Shown here one piece after another: positions 1-7,114 of a stretch of 24,350 nt of DNA. The position numbers and the translations under genes are program-made. The stretch comes from CAZVIK01 sp964627045 (GTDB taxonomy: Bacteria; Acidobacteriota; Terriglobia; Bryobacterales; Bryobacteraceae): the NCBI GenBank assembly GCA_964627045.1, contig CAZVIK010000039.1:1-24350 (forward strand), read 5' to 3'. Each line of letters starts with the position of its first letter. The first letter of the stretch is position 1. The notes beneath the pieces were generated by a model. The model saw nothing but the letters and a program-made list of their open reading frames with translations, did not search any database and was not told the DNA's origin.

Positions 1-7
1 CGGAGTT

Positions 8-48
8 CCCCGGGGCGTGGCAAGCCAAGCCCCTGCTGCATCGAAGAG
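8..48. repeat. REP-like intergenic palindrome, degenerate copy
   Basis: Read on the minus strand, this stretch contains a GGGGCTTGGCTTGCCACGCCCC-type imperfect palindrome. It resembles the perfect hairpin at 23243-23263, which shares the AGGGGCTTGGC core. It lies in the intergenic sequence downstream of the first oxidoreductase. A related motif (TAGGGGCGTAGC on the minus strand) overlaps the stop codon of that gene. I read these as dispersed REP-like elements; two or three copies in one window is weak evidence for a family. Confidence 0.4.
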
Positions 49-95
49 TCGTCCGTCGATTGGTCTGCGGCGCGGAGAACGGCGGCGCTACGCCC

Positions 96-1373
96 CTACA
101 CCCTCTCCGGCACCACGAAGGGCTTGCGGTACACCTTGGTGAACATGGCGTTGGCTTCTTTGTCGTCCACCACGGTCATCGTCTTGCGGTCGAAGTACAG
201 CGTGCGGCCGGTGCGGTAGGCGATGTTGCCCAGGTGCATCAGCGTGCACGAGATGGCGCCCTCTTCGATGGGGCAGTTCAGATCGGCCGTTTTGCGGCTG
301 CGCACGGCGTCCAGGAAGTTGGCGTAGTGGTTGCCGCCGCCCGTCCACACCGGGCCCGGCTCTTCCTTCTCGCCCATAAAGGTGGACGCCTTCTCGTACC
401 AATCGACGGCCATGTATCCCTTGGACCCGTAGAAGATGTTGCCCACCTTGGCGCCGGCCTCGGAGTTGGTGTACCAGTGGCGCACCTCGAAGGACAGGAA
501 TTTCTTCTTGCCGTCCACGTCGAACTCGTAGTTCACGTCAAGGACGTTGGGCGTCTCCTGGTCATCGTCGAACATCACCTTCCCGCCGGTGGCGCTCACC
601 TTGGTCGGATAGGTCACTCCCAGGCCCCAGCGGCAGATGTCCATTTCGTGTATGCCCTGGTTGCCGAAGTCGCCGTTGCCGGTGTCCCAGAACCAGTGCC
701 AGTTGTAGTGGAAACGGTTCTTGGTGAATTCGCGCTTGGGCGCCGGACCCGTCCACAGGTCGTAATCCACGCCGGCCGGCACCGCCTCCACCGGCGTCTT
801 GCCGATGCTCACCCTTGGCTTGAAGCACATCCCGCGCCCCAGGTAGACCTCGCCGAGCAGTCCCTCCCGCATCTGCTTGAACGCCTCGATGATGGACGGC
901 GAGGAGCGCGTCTGGCTGCCGTGCTGCACGATGCGGTTGTACTTCTTCGCCGCCGCCACGATCTGCTGCGATTCGAAGATGGTGTGCGAGCACGGCTTCT
1001 CACAGTACACGTCTTTGCCCGCCTGCATGGCCCACACGGCCATCAGGGTGTGCCAGTGGTTGGGAGAGGCGATCGAGATGGCGTCGATGGACTTGTCTTC
1101 CAGCACCTTCCGGATGTCGCGGTACGTCGCGGGCGCTTTCAGCCCCAGCTTCTCGACGTCCTTCAGCCGCTCGTTGGTGATCGAATCGTCCACGTCGCAC
1201 AGAGCCACGATTTCAACGTTCTTCAGCTTGCCGAAGGCGTTGATGTGATCGCGTCCCCGGCCGCGCAACCCCACGCATGCGACGCGGATCGTGTCATTGG
1301 CGCTAGTCAACGAACTGGCGCGCGCCGTACCGGCGGCCAGCGCGGAAGTCATCAGGAAGTGCCTGCGGTCCAT
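96..1373 (-). CDS. Tat-exported Gfo/Idh/MocA family oxidoreductase
   Basis: This 425-residue protein is a predicted NAD(P)-dependent sugar-type oxidoreductase. The N-terminus has a twin-arginine signal (DRRHFLM at residues 2-8, then an alanine-rich stretch), so it is probably exported folded with its cofactor. A Rossmann fold follows, with a glycine-rich turn (VGLRGRGRDH) and an ALCDVDD strand that would bind the nucleotide ribose. The family's EKP motif (CEKPCSHT) carries the conserved lysine. The C-terminal half fits the Gfo/Idh/MocA alpha/beta domain, with a WHWFWDTGNGDFGNQGIHEMD stretch rich in aromatics and histidine. Many exported paralogs are typical of Solibacter-like Acidobacteriota and Planctomycetes. 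The substrate cannot be read from sequence. It appears monocistronic and diverges from the 6S RNA gene. Confidence 0.93.
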   Translation of the reverse strand: MDRRHFLMTSALAAGTARASSLTSANDTIRVACVGLRGRGRDHINAFGKLKNVEIVALCDVDDSITNERLKDVEKLGLKAPATYRDIRKVLEDKSIDAISIASPNHWHTLMAVWAMQAGKDVYCEKPCSHTIFESQQIVAAAKKYNRIVQHGSQTRSSPSIIEAFKQMREGLLGEVYLGRGMCFKPRVSIGKTPVEAVPAGVDYDLWTGPAPKREFTKNRFHYNWHWFWDTGNGDFGNQGIHEMDICRWGLGVTYPTKVSATGGKVMFDDDQETPNVLDVNYEFDVDGKKKFLSFEVRHWYTNSEAGAKVGNIFYGSKGYMAVDWYEKASTFMGEKEEPGPVWTGGGNHYANFLDAVRSRKTADLNCPIEEGAISCTLMHLGNIAYRTGRTLYFDRKTMTVVDDKEANAMFTKVYRKPFVVPERV

Positions 1374-1396
1374 AGATTAAAGAATCTCCCCCAGCG

Positions 1397-1402
1397 ATCA
1401 TA
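1397..1402 (-). promoter_or_regulatory. candidate -10 box for the exported oxidoreductase
   Basis: The minus strand reads TATGAT, matching five of six consensus bases, about 23 bases upstream of the ATG at 1373. A GGGGGAG ribosome-binding-like stretch sits about 12 bases before the start codon. No good -35 box is visible, so this is tentative. Confidence 0.35.
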
Positions 1403-1443
1403 CAACGGCGCGGCCCGGTTTGCACCAGGCCCCCGGCGGGCCG

Positions 1444-1452
1444 TGTTATCAT
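1444..1452 (+). promoter_or_regulatory. extended -10 promoter of 6S RNA
   Basis: TGTTATCAT is an extended -10 element (TGn followed by TATCAT). It places the start of transcription near 1458-1460, exactly where the closing stem of the 6S RNA begins. A TTGCAC at 1420-1425 resembles a -35 box, but its 21-base spacing is too long to be convincing; an extended -10 need not depend on it. Confidence 0.6.
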
Positions 1453-1457
1453 CGGCT

Positions 1458-1651
1458 TGGAGCGTTTCTGCGAAGCAGGTAGCCGGTCTCCAATGTTGAT
1501 CCAACACCATCGACATCGGGGTCTGGCTCGGAAGATCGCGCCGGTGAGCATGCTCCCCCGGGGAGAAGCCTGAAGGCGCGCGGCGGATACCCACCCGTTT
1601 ACCAGAGCGGGTCAATTCCGGGGGCGGTTACGGCCGAGTGGTGCGCTCCCC
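1458..1651 (+). ncRNA. ssrS: 6S RNA
   Basis: 6S RNA mimics an open promoter, binds sigma70 RNA polymerase holoenzyme and lowers transcription in stationary phase. The conserved core is plain here: GGTGAGCATGCTC at about 1542-1554, a short apical loop, then GAGAAGCCTGAA, matching the diagnostic GGUGAGCAUGCUC...GAGAAGCCUUAA of the E. coli RNA. The closing stem pairs GGAGCG (1459-1464) with CGCTCC (1644-1649), giving a length of about 190 nt, which is usual for 6S. A GCGGGTCAA segment downstream resembles the proteobacterial GGGUUCAAGGGUUA arm. An extended -10 lies just upstream. The ymdB gene follows within 40 bases. The exact ends are inferred from the stem. Confidence 0.9.
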
Positions 1652-1687
1652 TTGTTTCCTCCGGATTCTCCCTCCGACGAGCGAACG

Positions 1688-2473
1688 ATGAACATCCTTT
1701 TTGTGGGCGACATTTTCGCATCCGCCGGCCGGCGCATCCTGGCCGACCAGTTGCCGCGCATTGTCTCCCGTGAGAACATCCACCTCGCCGTGGCCAACGC
1801 GGAAAACGCCGCCGGAGGATTCGGCATCACCCCCCTGGTGGCCGAGGAGCTGCTCACCTGCGGGTTGGACGTTCTCACCACCGGCAACCACGTCTGGGAC
1901 AAAAAGGAGCTTCAGGAGTATCTCCCCAACCAGCCGCGCCTGCTGCGTCCGGCCAACTATCCGGCCGAGCTCCCCGGCAGCGGTTTGATCGTGTACCCAT
2001 CCTCGACCGGCGTTCCGTGCGCCGTCATCAGCCTCCAGGGCCGCACGCACATGCTTCCCACCGAGTGCCCGTTCCGCAAGGCCGACGAGATTCTGGCCGC
2101 GCTCGATCCCGCTGTGAAGGTTCGGCTCGTGGACTTCCACGCCGAGGCCACCAGCGAGAAGGTCGCCATGGGTTGGTATCTGGACGGGCGCGTTTCGGCC
2201 GTGTTGGGGACGCACACCCACATCCCCACCGCCGACGAGCGCATCCTGCCGCAGGGCACCGCCTATCAGAGCGACGTCGGTATGACCGGCCCCTACGATT
2301 CGATCATCGGCGTGCAGAAGGACATCATCCTGCGCCGCTTTCTGACCTCGATTCCGGTGCGCATGGAGGCGGCGAAGAAGGGCGTGGAACTGCACGCCGC
2401 CATCGTGGACGTGGACGAGAAGACCGGCCGCGCCCGCTCCATCCGGCGCTACACGACGGCCGATTTCGGATAG
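1688..2473 (+). CDS. ymdB: YmdB-type metallophosphoesterase (2',3'-cyclic nucleotide phosphodiesterase family)
   Basis: This 261-residue protein belongs to the TIGR00282/YmdB family of dinuclear-metal phosphoesterases, which hydrolyse cyclic nucleotides in Bacillus and affect biofilm and motility switching. The metal-binding residues are all visible: D8 in FVGDIF, the NAEN pair, TGNHVWD, the histidine in VDFHAE, and GTHTHIPTAD. An upstream in-frame start exists near 1652, but it would add 12 residues without similarity and would overlap the 3' edge of the 6S RNA. The ATG at 1688 gives the canonical MNILFVGDI start. No strong Shine-Dalgarno sequence is visible. In many bacteria ymdB follows rny (RNase Y), but here 6S RNA precedes it. 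Read-through from the 6S promoter is possible. Confidence 0.93.
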   Translation: MNILFVGDIFASAGRRILADQLPRIVSRENIHLAVANAENAAGGFGITPLVAEELLTCGLDVLTTGNHVWDKKELQEYLPNQPRLLRPANYPAELPGSGLIVYPSSTGVPCAVISLQGRTHMLPTECPFRKADEILAALDPAVKVRLVDFHAEATSEKVAMGWYLDGRVSAVLGTHTHIPTADERILPQGTAYQSDVGMTGPYDSIIGVQKDIILRRFLTSIPVRMEAAKKGVELHAAIVDVDEKTGRARSIRRYTTADFG

Positions 2474-2495
2474 GCGGCGTCCTCCTCTTCCTCTC

Positions 2496-4001
2496 TTATC
2501 CTGCCTGGACGTAGCGCGTGTCGACCATCGCGCCGAGCTGCCCCACCAGACGTTTCAACGTCGCCGACAGGGCTGTCAATTCCTCGCCCGCGGCGGCGTT
2601 CTCCTCGGCGCTGGCGGCGTTTCGCTGGGTTACCTGCGACATCTGCCCCAGGGCCTTGGTGACCTCCTCGATGCCGCGGGCCTGTTCGCGGCTGCCGTCG
2701 TTCACGCCCGCCACGAGTCTTTCGATTGCCTCGGACCGCTCAGCCGCGTTCCGCAGCAGCGCCGCCACCCGCGCCACGCGATCCTTGCCCTGGCCGCAAC
2801 TTTGAACGGACGCTTCGATCATGCCGGAGGTGTTGTCGGCCGCCTCGGCGCAGCGCCGCGCCAGGGTGCGAACCTCGTCGGCCACCACGGCGAAACCCGC
2901 TCCCGCACCGCCCGCGCGCGCCGCCTCCACGGCCGCGTTCAGCGCCAGGATGTTGGTCTGAAACGCGATCGTCTGAATGGTGTTGACCACTTCCACGATG
3001 TTCGTGTTCGTGCAATCCACCTGCGCCATGGCTTCTTCCATGTCTTTCAGAGCCACGTCGGCCTCCCCGGCCTGCTGCTTGGCGGCGGCCGCCAGCGCGG
3101 CAGCCTCTTGCGCCCGCTGGGTGTTGCCGTGCGCCATCGCGCGGATCTGCTCGCTGGAGGCCGTTGTCTCCTCAATCGAGGCCGCTTGCTCGGAAGCGCC
3201 CTGCGCCAGCGACTGGCCCGAGCCGGAAATCTCCCCGGCCGCCGCGGCCACTTGGTCGGCGCCGCGCCCGATCTCCTTGACCACCCGCCGCAGCGTCGCC
3301 GTGATCTGGAACACCAGCCACAGCACCGCGCCCGCCACCAGCAGGTCCAGCGCCGCCAACGCGCCGATGAGCCACCGGCTGCGGACGATCTCGGCGTGCG
3401 CCCGCCGGTTGGCCTCGCCGAGCGCCTCGCTCTCGCGCGTGGTGAGCGCCTTGGCCGCCTCCTCGGCTTCGGCGAGGATCGGATCGATTTTCTCGATCAG
3501 CATGGTGTGCGCCTCGTCGAATTTCCCTTCGTTGGCCAGGCGCAGATAGTTCCGGGACTGCTCTACCCAGCGGGAGGCGCCGGTGTCTAGGCCGTCCAGC
3601 GCCTTGCGCGACGCGGCGTCCGAAATCAGCCCCCGCAGTTGGCTGCTGTGTTCCTTCACCAGTCCCCCGGCCGTTTCCAATTGCTGCACGCGCTCGGCGG
3701 CCGGCATCGGCGTGTGGCACGCCGAACAGCTCCCGGCGCTCGCCTTGGACTGCTTTTCCATGTGCTCGACGGCGTGCGCCATCTGGTCTTGCAGCATCCC
3801 GCCCTTCATCTCCTGGAACGCTTCGCGCGTGCGCGCGATCAGATCCAGCTTCCGCCCCGTCGAGTTCACCGCCTGATCCAGCGACCGGCCCAGCGTATCG
3901 ATCACCCGCAGCGAAGCGTAGGCCAACAGCACAAGGCAGACCGCCGAGAAGCCCAGCCCGACCCCCATCTTCTTGCCGATCGTAAGACGACCCAGTTTCA
4001 T
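2496..4001 (-). CDS. methyl-accepting chemotaxis protein with CxxCH heme motif in the sensor
   Basis: This 501-residue chemoreceptor has TM1 at about residues 12-30, a periplasmic helical sensor at about 31-207, TM2 at about 211-232 and a cytoplasmic signalling domain to the end. The hairpin tip is recognisable (QTNILALNAAVEAARAG then GFAVVADEVRTLARR, about residues 346-383), so it should couple to CheA/CheW. The sensor carries CSACH at residues 92-96, a c-type heme attachment motif that would face the periplasm, suggesting redox or gas sensing. No HAMP domain is evident: the signalling helices start within about 15 residues of TM2. The start is supported by a GGGAGG ribosome-binding site 5-6 bases upstream of the ATG. 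No che genes are nearby. The gene ends 22 bases from the convergent ymdB. Confidence 0.93.
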   Translation of the reverse strand: MKLGRLTIGKKMGVGLGFSAVCLVLLAYASLRVIDTLGRSLDQAVNSTGRKLDLIARTREAFQEMKGGMLQDQMAHAVEHMEKQSKASAGSCSACHTPMPAAERVQQLETAGGLVKEHSSQLRGLISDAASRKALDGLDTGASRWVEQSRNYLRLANEGKFDEAHTMLIEKIDPILAEAEEAAKALTTRESEALGEANRRAHAEIVRSRWLIGALAALDLLVAGAVLWLVFQITATLRRVVKEIGRGADQVAAAAGEISGSGQSLAQGASEQAASIEETTASSEQIRAMAHGNTQRAQEAAALAAAAKQQAGEADVALKDMEEAMAQVDCTNTNIVEVVNTIQTIAFQTNILALNAAVEAARAGGAGAGFAVVADEVRTLARRCAEAADNTSGMIEASVQSCGQGKDRVARVAALLRNAAERSEAIERLVAGVNDGSREQARGIEEVTKALGQMSQVTQRNAASAEENAAAGEELTALSATLKRLVGQLGAMVDTRYVQAG

Positions 4002-4277
4002 GAACTACCTCCCGCGCGGTCGCCGGTACCGCAGTATTGGACGTGGCGCCGCAGCCGGGCCAGCCTCGCCCGAGGAAGCGGCGCTCCGTTAGGTAGTAAT
4101 CGGACGGAGGTTCGCGGCGCTGTATATGCGGGTCATCCCGCACCTCGCCGCGGGCCGCGTGACCCCAAACACCTTAGCGGCGCGGTCCCGGCCGTCTTCG
4201 GCGCACAACGTGCGCGCGGGCTGCGACGCCCTGCCGCTCCCCGGCGATAAGATGGAAGTTCGTACGGAGGACTCGCT
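4002..4277. promoter_or_regulatory. divergent intergenic region between MCP and UXS-like gene
   Basis: These 276 bases hold the 5' leaders of two divergent genes. On the plus strand, TAAGAT (4248-4253) could be a -10 box, followed by a GGAGG ribosome-binding site at 4266-4270 for the TTG start at 4278. On the minus strand a GGGAGG site precedes the MCP ATG. No convincing -35 boxes, sigma28-type promoter or small ORF could be recognised. Confidence 0.4.
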
Positions 4278-5204
4278 TTGCGTTTCGTCATTTCGGGGGT
4301 AGCCGGCTTCATCGGCTCGCACCTGTGCGACCGTCTGCTCGCCGAGGGCCACTCCGTGGTGGGTTTCGATAACCTGCTCACCGGCTCGCTGCGCAACATC
4401 GGACACCTGGTCGGCCACCCGCGGTTCCGGTTCCTGCAACAGGACGTCACTTCGAAGGTGGAAGTGGACGGCGTTGTCGACGGTGTACTTCACCTGGCCT
4501 CGCCCGCCAGCCCCAAGGACTACCTGGCCTATCCGATCGAAACCCTGGAGGTGGGCTCCGCCGGCACCCGCCACATGCTCGAACTGGCCCGCGCCAAGGG
4601 GGCGCGTTTCCTGCTTACTTCCACTTCGGAGTGCTACGGCGATCCCCTCATTCACCCGCAGCGGGAAACGTATTGGGGACACGTGAACCCCGTCGGCCCG
4701 CGCTCCTGCTACGACGAGGCCAAGCGCTTCGCCGAGGCCATGACCATGGCTTACCACCGCAAGTATGCCGTGCGGACCAACATCGCGCGAATCTTCAACA
4801 CCTACGGGCCGCGCATGCAACTGGACGACGGCCGCGTGGTGCCGGCTTTCATCGACCAGGCCTTGCGCGGGCTCCCGGTGACCGTCTTCGGCGACGGCTC
4901 CCAGACCCGCAGCTTCTGTTACGTCAGCGACCTGGTTGACGGCCTCTACCGACTGATGCTCTCCGAGGAGCGCTACCCCGTCAACCTGGGCAATCCCGTC
5001 GAGATGACGATCCGGGAATTCGCCGACCAGGTCTGCCGCCTCACGGGTGCGGAGTGCGCCGTCGAGCATCGCCCGCTTCCCGAAGACGACCCCAAGCGCC
5101 GCCGTCCGGACATCGCCAAGGCCCGCTCACTGCTCGGCTGGGAACCCCGCGTCACGCTGGAAGCGGGCCTGCGTTTGACCATCGAGTACTTTCGCTCGCT
5201 GTAG
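4278..5204 (+). CDS. UDP-glucuronate decarboxylase-like SDR-family sugar-nucleotide enzyme
   Basis: This 308-residue extended short-chain dehydrogenase most resembles UDP-glucuronate decarboxylase (UXS), which converts UDP-glucuronate to UDP-xylose for surface polysaccharides. Visible motifs are the NAD-binding GVAGFIG (G7, G10, G13), the FDNLLTGS turn, LHLASPASPKDY, the catalytic TSTSECYGDP, and YDEAK (Y145, K149). ARIFNTYGPRM and the FGDGSQTRSFCYVSDLVDG stretch are hallmarks of UXS and related 4,6-dehydratases. The start is TTG at 4278, chosen because it begins the Rossmann strand directly and has GGAGG seven bases upstream. A dTDP-glucose dehydratase or UDP-glucose 4-epimerase is less likely because of the ASPASP signature. 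It stands alone and converges on the small membrane peptide gene. Confidence 0.88.
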   Translation: MRFVISGVAGFIGSHLCDRLLAEGHSVVGFDNLLTGSLRNIGHLVGHPRFRFLQQDVTSKVEVDGVVDGVLHLASPASPKDYLAYPIETLEVGSAGTRHMLELARAKGARFLLTSTSECYGDPLIHPQRETYWGHVNPVGPRSCYDEAKRFAEAMTMAYHRKYAVRTNIARIFNTYGPRMQLDDGRVVPAFIDQALRGLPVTVFGDGSQTRSFCYVSDLVDGLYRLMLSEERYPVNLGNPVEMTIREFADQVCRLTGAECAVEHRPLPEDDPKRRRPDIAKARSLLGWEPRVTLEAGLRLTIEYFRSL

Positions 5205-5250
5205 CCCGCGCCGTGCCGCCTGGAGCCGCGCGGCGGCCCCGCACAGGCTA
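5202..5250. terminator. imperfect hairpin spanning both convergent stop codons
   Basis: TAGCC at 5202-5206 pairs with GGCTA at 5246-5250, and GTGC pairs with GCAC further in, with a GC-rich centre. The outermost bases are the two stop codons of the convergent genes. The structure could act as a bidirectional terminator, although neither side has a U-tract. Confidence 0.45.
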
Positions 5251-5400
5251 CTCTGCGCGCTTCGCCGCGATCCAGGTCTTCACCGCCAGCGCCAGCAGAA
5301 ACAGCCACACCGCCGTCCGCGCTTTCGTGTCCAGCGTCAACCCGGCCGCCACCGCCAGCGCCCCGTAGGCGATCATCGCCGCGCCGATCCTCCCCTTCAT
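5248..5400 (-). CDS. 50-residue membrane peptide
   Basis: A small gene reads MKGRIGAAMIAYGALAVAAG... and ends in AAKRAE before TAG. The 50 residues form two hydrophobic helices, about residues 5-22 and 29-42, separated by a short TLDTKARTA turn, with basic residues at the N-terminus, in the turn and near the C-terminus. This is a plausible two-pass inner-membrane hairpin. It begins 15 bases after the stop of the YdcF-like gene, and a GGGGACGG stretch could serve as its ribosome-binding site. It is the last gene of the lipid A/envelope operon and ends in the hairpin at 5202-5250. I recognise no family. Hydrophobicity pattern and operon position support it being real, but small GC-rich ORFs arise by chance. 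Confidence 0.55.
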   Translation of the reverse strand: MKGRIGAAMIAYGALAVAAGLTLDTKARTAVWLFLLALAVKTWIAAKRAE

Positions 5401-5415
5401 GCCGCCGTCCCCATC

Positions 5416-6018
5416 TCAGATCCACCCTCGCACACGGTAGTACCCGATCTTCGCCGTCTCCTGGCACAACTCCAGAAACACCGGCCAGCGTTCCAGCCAG
5501 TTGTTCGACCGCTTGATGGCGTAGGGGAACACCACCGGGGTGGCCTCCAGCCCCGCCTTCCGGAAGGCGCGCAGGCTCCGGTACATGTGCAGGTCGCTGG
5601 TCACCAGCGACTTTTCCCCCGGCACATCCCGCAACAGCGCCGCCGTGTTCACCGCGTTTTCGCGCGTCGAACCCGACGCGTCTTCGGTCACGATCTTCGC
5701 GGCCGGAACGCCCTGGCTCACCAGGAACGCTTTCATCTCCTGCGCGATCCCGCTCCCGCCGCTGATCACCAGCCGGTCGAACTGCCCGTCGCGCCAGACC
5801 CAATACGCATAGGTCGCCCGCCAGTAACTGGCCATCCCGATCATTCCTTGCCCCAGGCTGTCGGCGCTCAGCACGATGAGAACACCCTGCTTCGGCTGGT
5901 TCCAATTGCCGGCGAGCCGCGTCGCATACCAGCGGTTGACCGGCGTCACCGTCGCCACAACCCACAGCCCGCCCCACAGGGCAAGCAGTGTTCGGAGGAT
6001 TCGGAACAAGCGCATCAT
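5416..6018 (-). CDS. YdcF/SanA-like DUF218 membrane protein
   Basis: This 200-residue protein has an N-terminal membrane anchor (about residues 6-25) and a DUF218 domain. Diagnostic features are VLIVLSADSLGQ, FDRLVISGGSGIAQEMKAFLVSQGVP, the TEDASGSTRENAVNTAALL segment and LVTSDLHMYRSLRAFRKAG. The ES/AS-x-S-T-x-E-N motif and the VTS-x-x-H-M-x-R motif define the family. Members include E. coli YdcF, SanA and ElyC, linked to envelope integrity and lipid carrier metabolism; none has a firmly proven reaction. It follows the TonB gene by 67 bases at the end of the lipid A operon, which suits an envelope role. Confidence 0.88.
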   Translation of the reverse strand: MMRLFRILRTLLALWGGLWVVATVTPVNRWYATRLAGNWNQPKQGVLIVLSADSLGQGMIGMASYWRATYAYWVWRDGQFDRLVISGGSGIAQEMKAFLVSQGVPAAKIVTEDASGSTRENAVNTAALLRDVPGEKSLVTSDLHMYRSLRAFRKAGLEATPVVFPYAIKRSNNWLERWPVFLELCQETAKIGYYRVRGWI

Positions 6019-6085
6019 GACTGGGCGCGCGGCATCGCTCCTGGTATTCTACCGTGGCCGCAGGCCGCCGCCCCGTCCGCGCGGC

Positions 6086-7114
6086 TCAATTCGCCGGCAT
6101 GTTGTAGTGGAAAACGAACTGGAGCCGAACGTTCTCGCCGCGAAACTCCGCCGGCAGGGGAGGGAAGGGGTTGGTCGCGCTGATGCCCGCCACTGCGGCG
6201 CGGTCCAGCGCCTCGGTGCCCGAGGCCGAAGCGATCACCAGCTTGGGCACGCTGCCGTCGCGCGCGATCATGAATTGGATCACCACGCGGCCGCGCCGCC
6301 CCAGCTTGGCGCTCTCCGGAATCACCGCCGTCCAATTGCGCTTTACCGAGGCGAGTATCTGCGTAAGATACGGCTTGAAGTCAACGCCGCGCGGATCGCT
6401 TAGTAACTCCAGGCTGCTCCCGGTGCGTCCGCGCGGGGCCTCCAGGCCCGGCAGACCTGTGATGGGCGCCGGCGGCGGGCCGAAGTCTTCCACCAGTTGC
6501 GGCGCCGTGTTGCGCCCGCGCGCCAGGTCGCGCGCCATCTCGGCTACCGATGTGCCGGTGCTCGGAAGCGGCGTTCCGGCCTGCTTGGCCGCGCCCACGC
6601 CCCTGGCCACGCCCTGCGTCTCGTAGGCCAGGGCCGGTTTTTCGACCGGTTCGATCTGCGGCGGCGGCAGGTTCAGCCCCTGTGCGGCGTTCCCGAGCGG
6701 CAGTGGCGCAGGGACCCCGAAGGCCGCTTCCAGACGCGGCGGCTCGGGGAGTTCCACCGGCGCGGCTGGGGGCGCGCCCGGCGGCGCGGAGGGCGGCACG
6801 AAGACCCGGCGGCGCGGCAACAGGCTTTCCAGCGTGAACTCCTTGGACACGGCGCCCTGGTTGGGCGCCCGCTGCGTCAACTCCACCGGCGGGGCCACCA
6901 GGGTGAACGGCTCGCGGAGTTGGACGAGCGCGCGGGTTACGTCTTGCACCTGGGTGCGGCCGAGCGGCGTGAACCACAGCGCCGCCACCGCGCCGGCGTG
7001 CAACCCGGCCGACACGATCCGCGCCCAGCGTTCGCGCGACTGCTGCTCCGGCGTGCGCCGCGAGGCCAAAAGGCCAAACCTCGCCTCCCACGCCGCTGTG
7101 GCCCCTTCCGCCAT
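6086..7114 (-). CDS. TonB-family energy-transducing protein
   Basis: This 342-residue protein has a cytoplasmic N-terminus, one membrane helix at about residues 33-50, a long proline-rich periplasmic stretch (about 80-235, with PPSAPPGAPPAAP and similar runs), and a C-terminal TonB domain at about 245-340. The domain shows YLTQILASVKRNWTAVIPESA, then GRRGRVVIQFMIARDGSVPKLVIASASG, ALDRAAVAGISATNPFPPLP and the final VRLQFVFHYN. TonB couples the inner-membrane proton motive force to outer-membrane transporters. The start codon abuts the stop codon of the preceding oxidoreductase (TAGATG), so translation is probably coupled. No exbB/exbD are nearby. Confidence 0.9.
   Translation of the reverse strand: MAEGATAAWEARFGLLASRRTPEQQSRERWARIVSAGLHAGAVAALWFTPLGRTQVQDVTRALVQLREPFTLVAPPVELTQRAPNQGAVSKEFTLESLLPRRRVFVPPSAPPGAPPAAPVELPEPPRLEAAFGVPAPLPLGNAAQGLNLPPPQIEPVEKPALAYETQGVARGVGAAKQAGTPLPSTGTSVAEMARDLARGRNTAPQLVEDFGPPPAPITGLPGLEAPRGRTGSSLELLSDPRGVDFKPYLTQILASVKRNWTAVIPESAKLGRRGRVVIQFMIARDGSVPKLVIASASGTEALDRAAVAGISATNPFPPLPAEFRGENVRLQFVFHYNMPAN

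Noticed and set aside
60..1499. Long plus-strand open frame of about 480 codons opposite the exported oxidoreductase
   Set aside because: It is antisense to a well-supported gene, its product is a low-complexity H/V/A/R-rich chain without motifs, and it would run into the 6S RNA.
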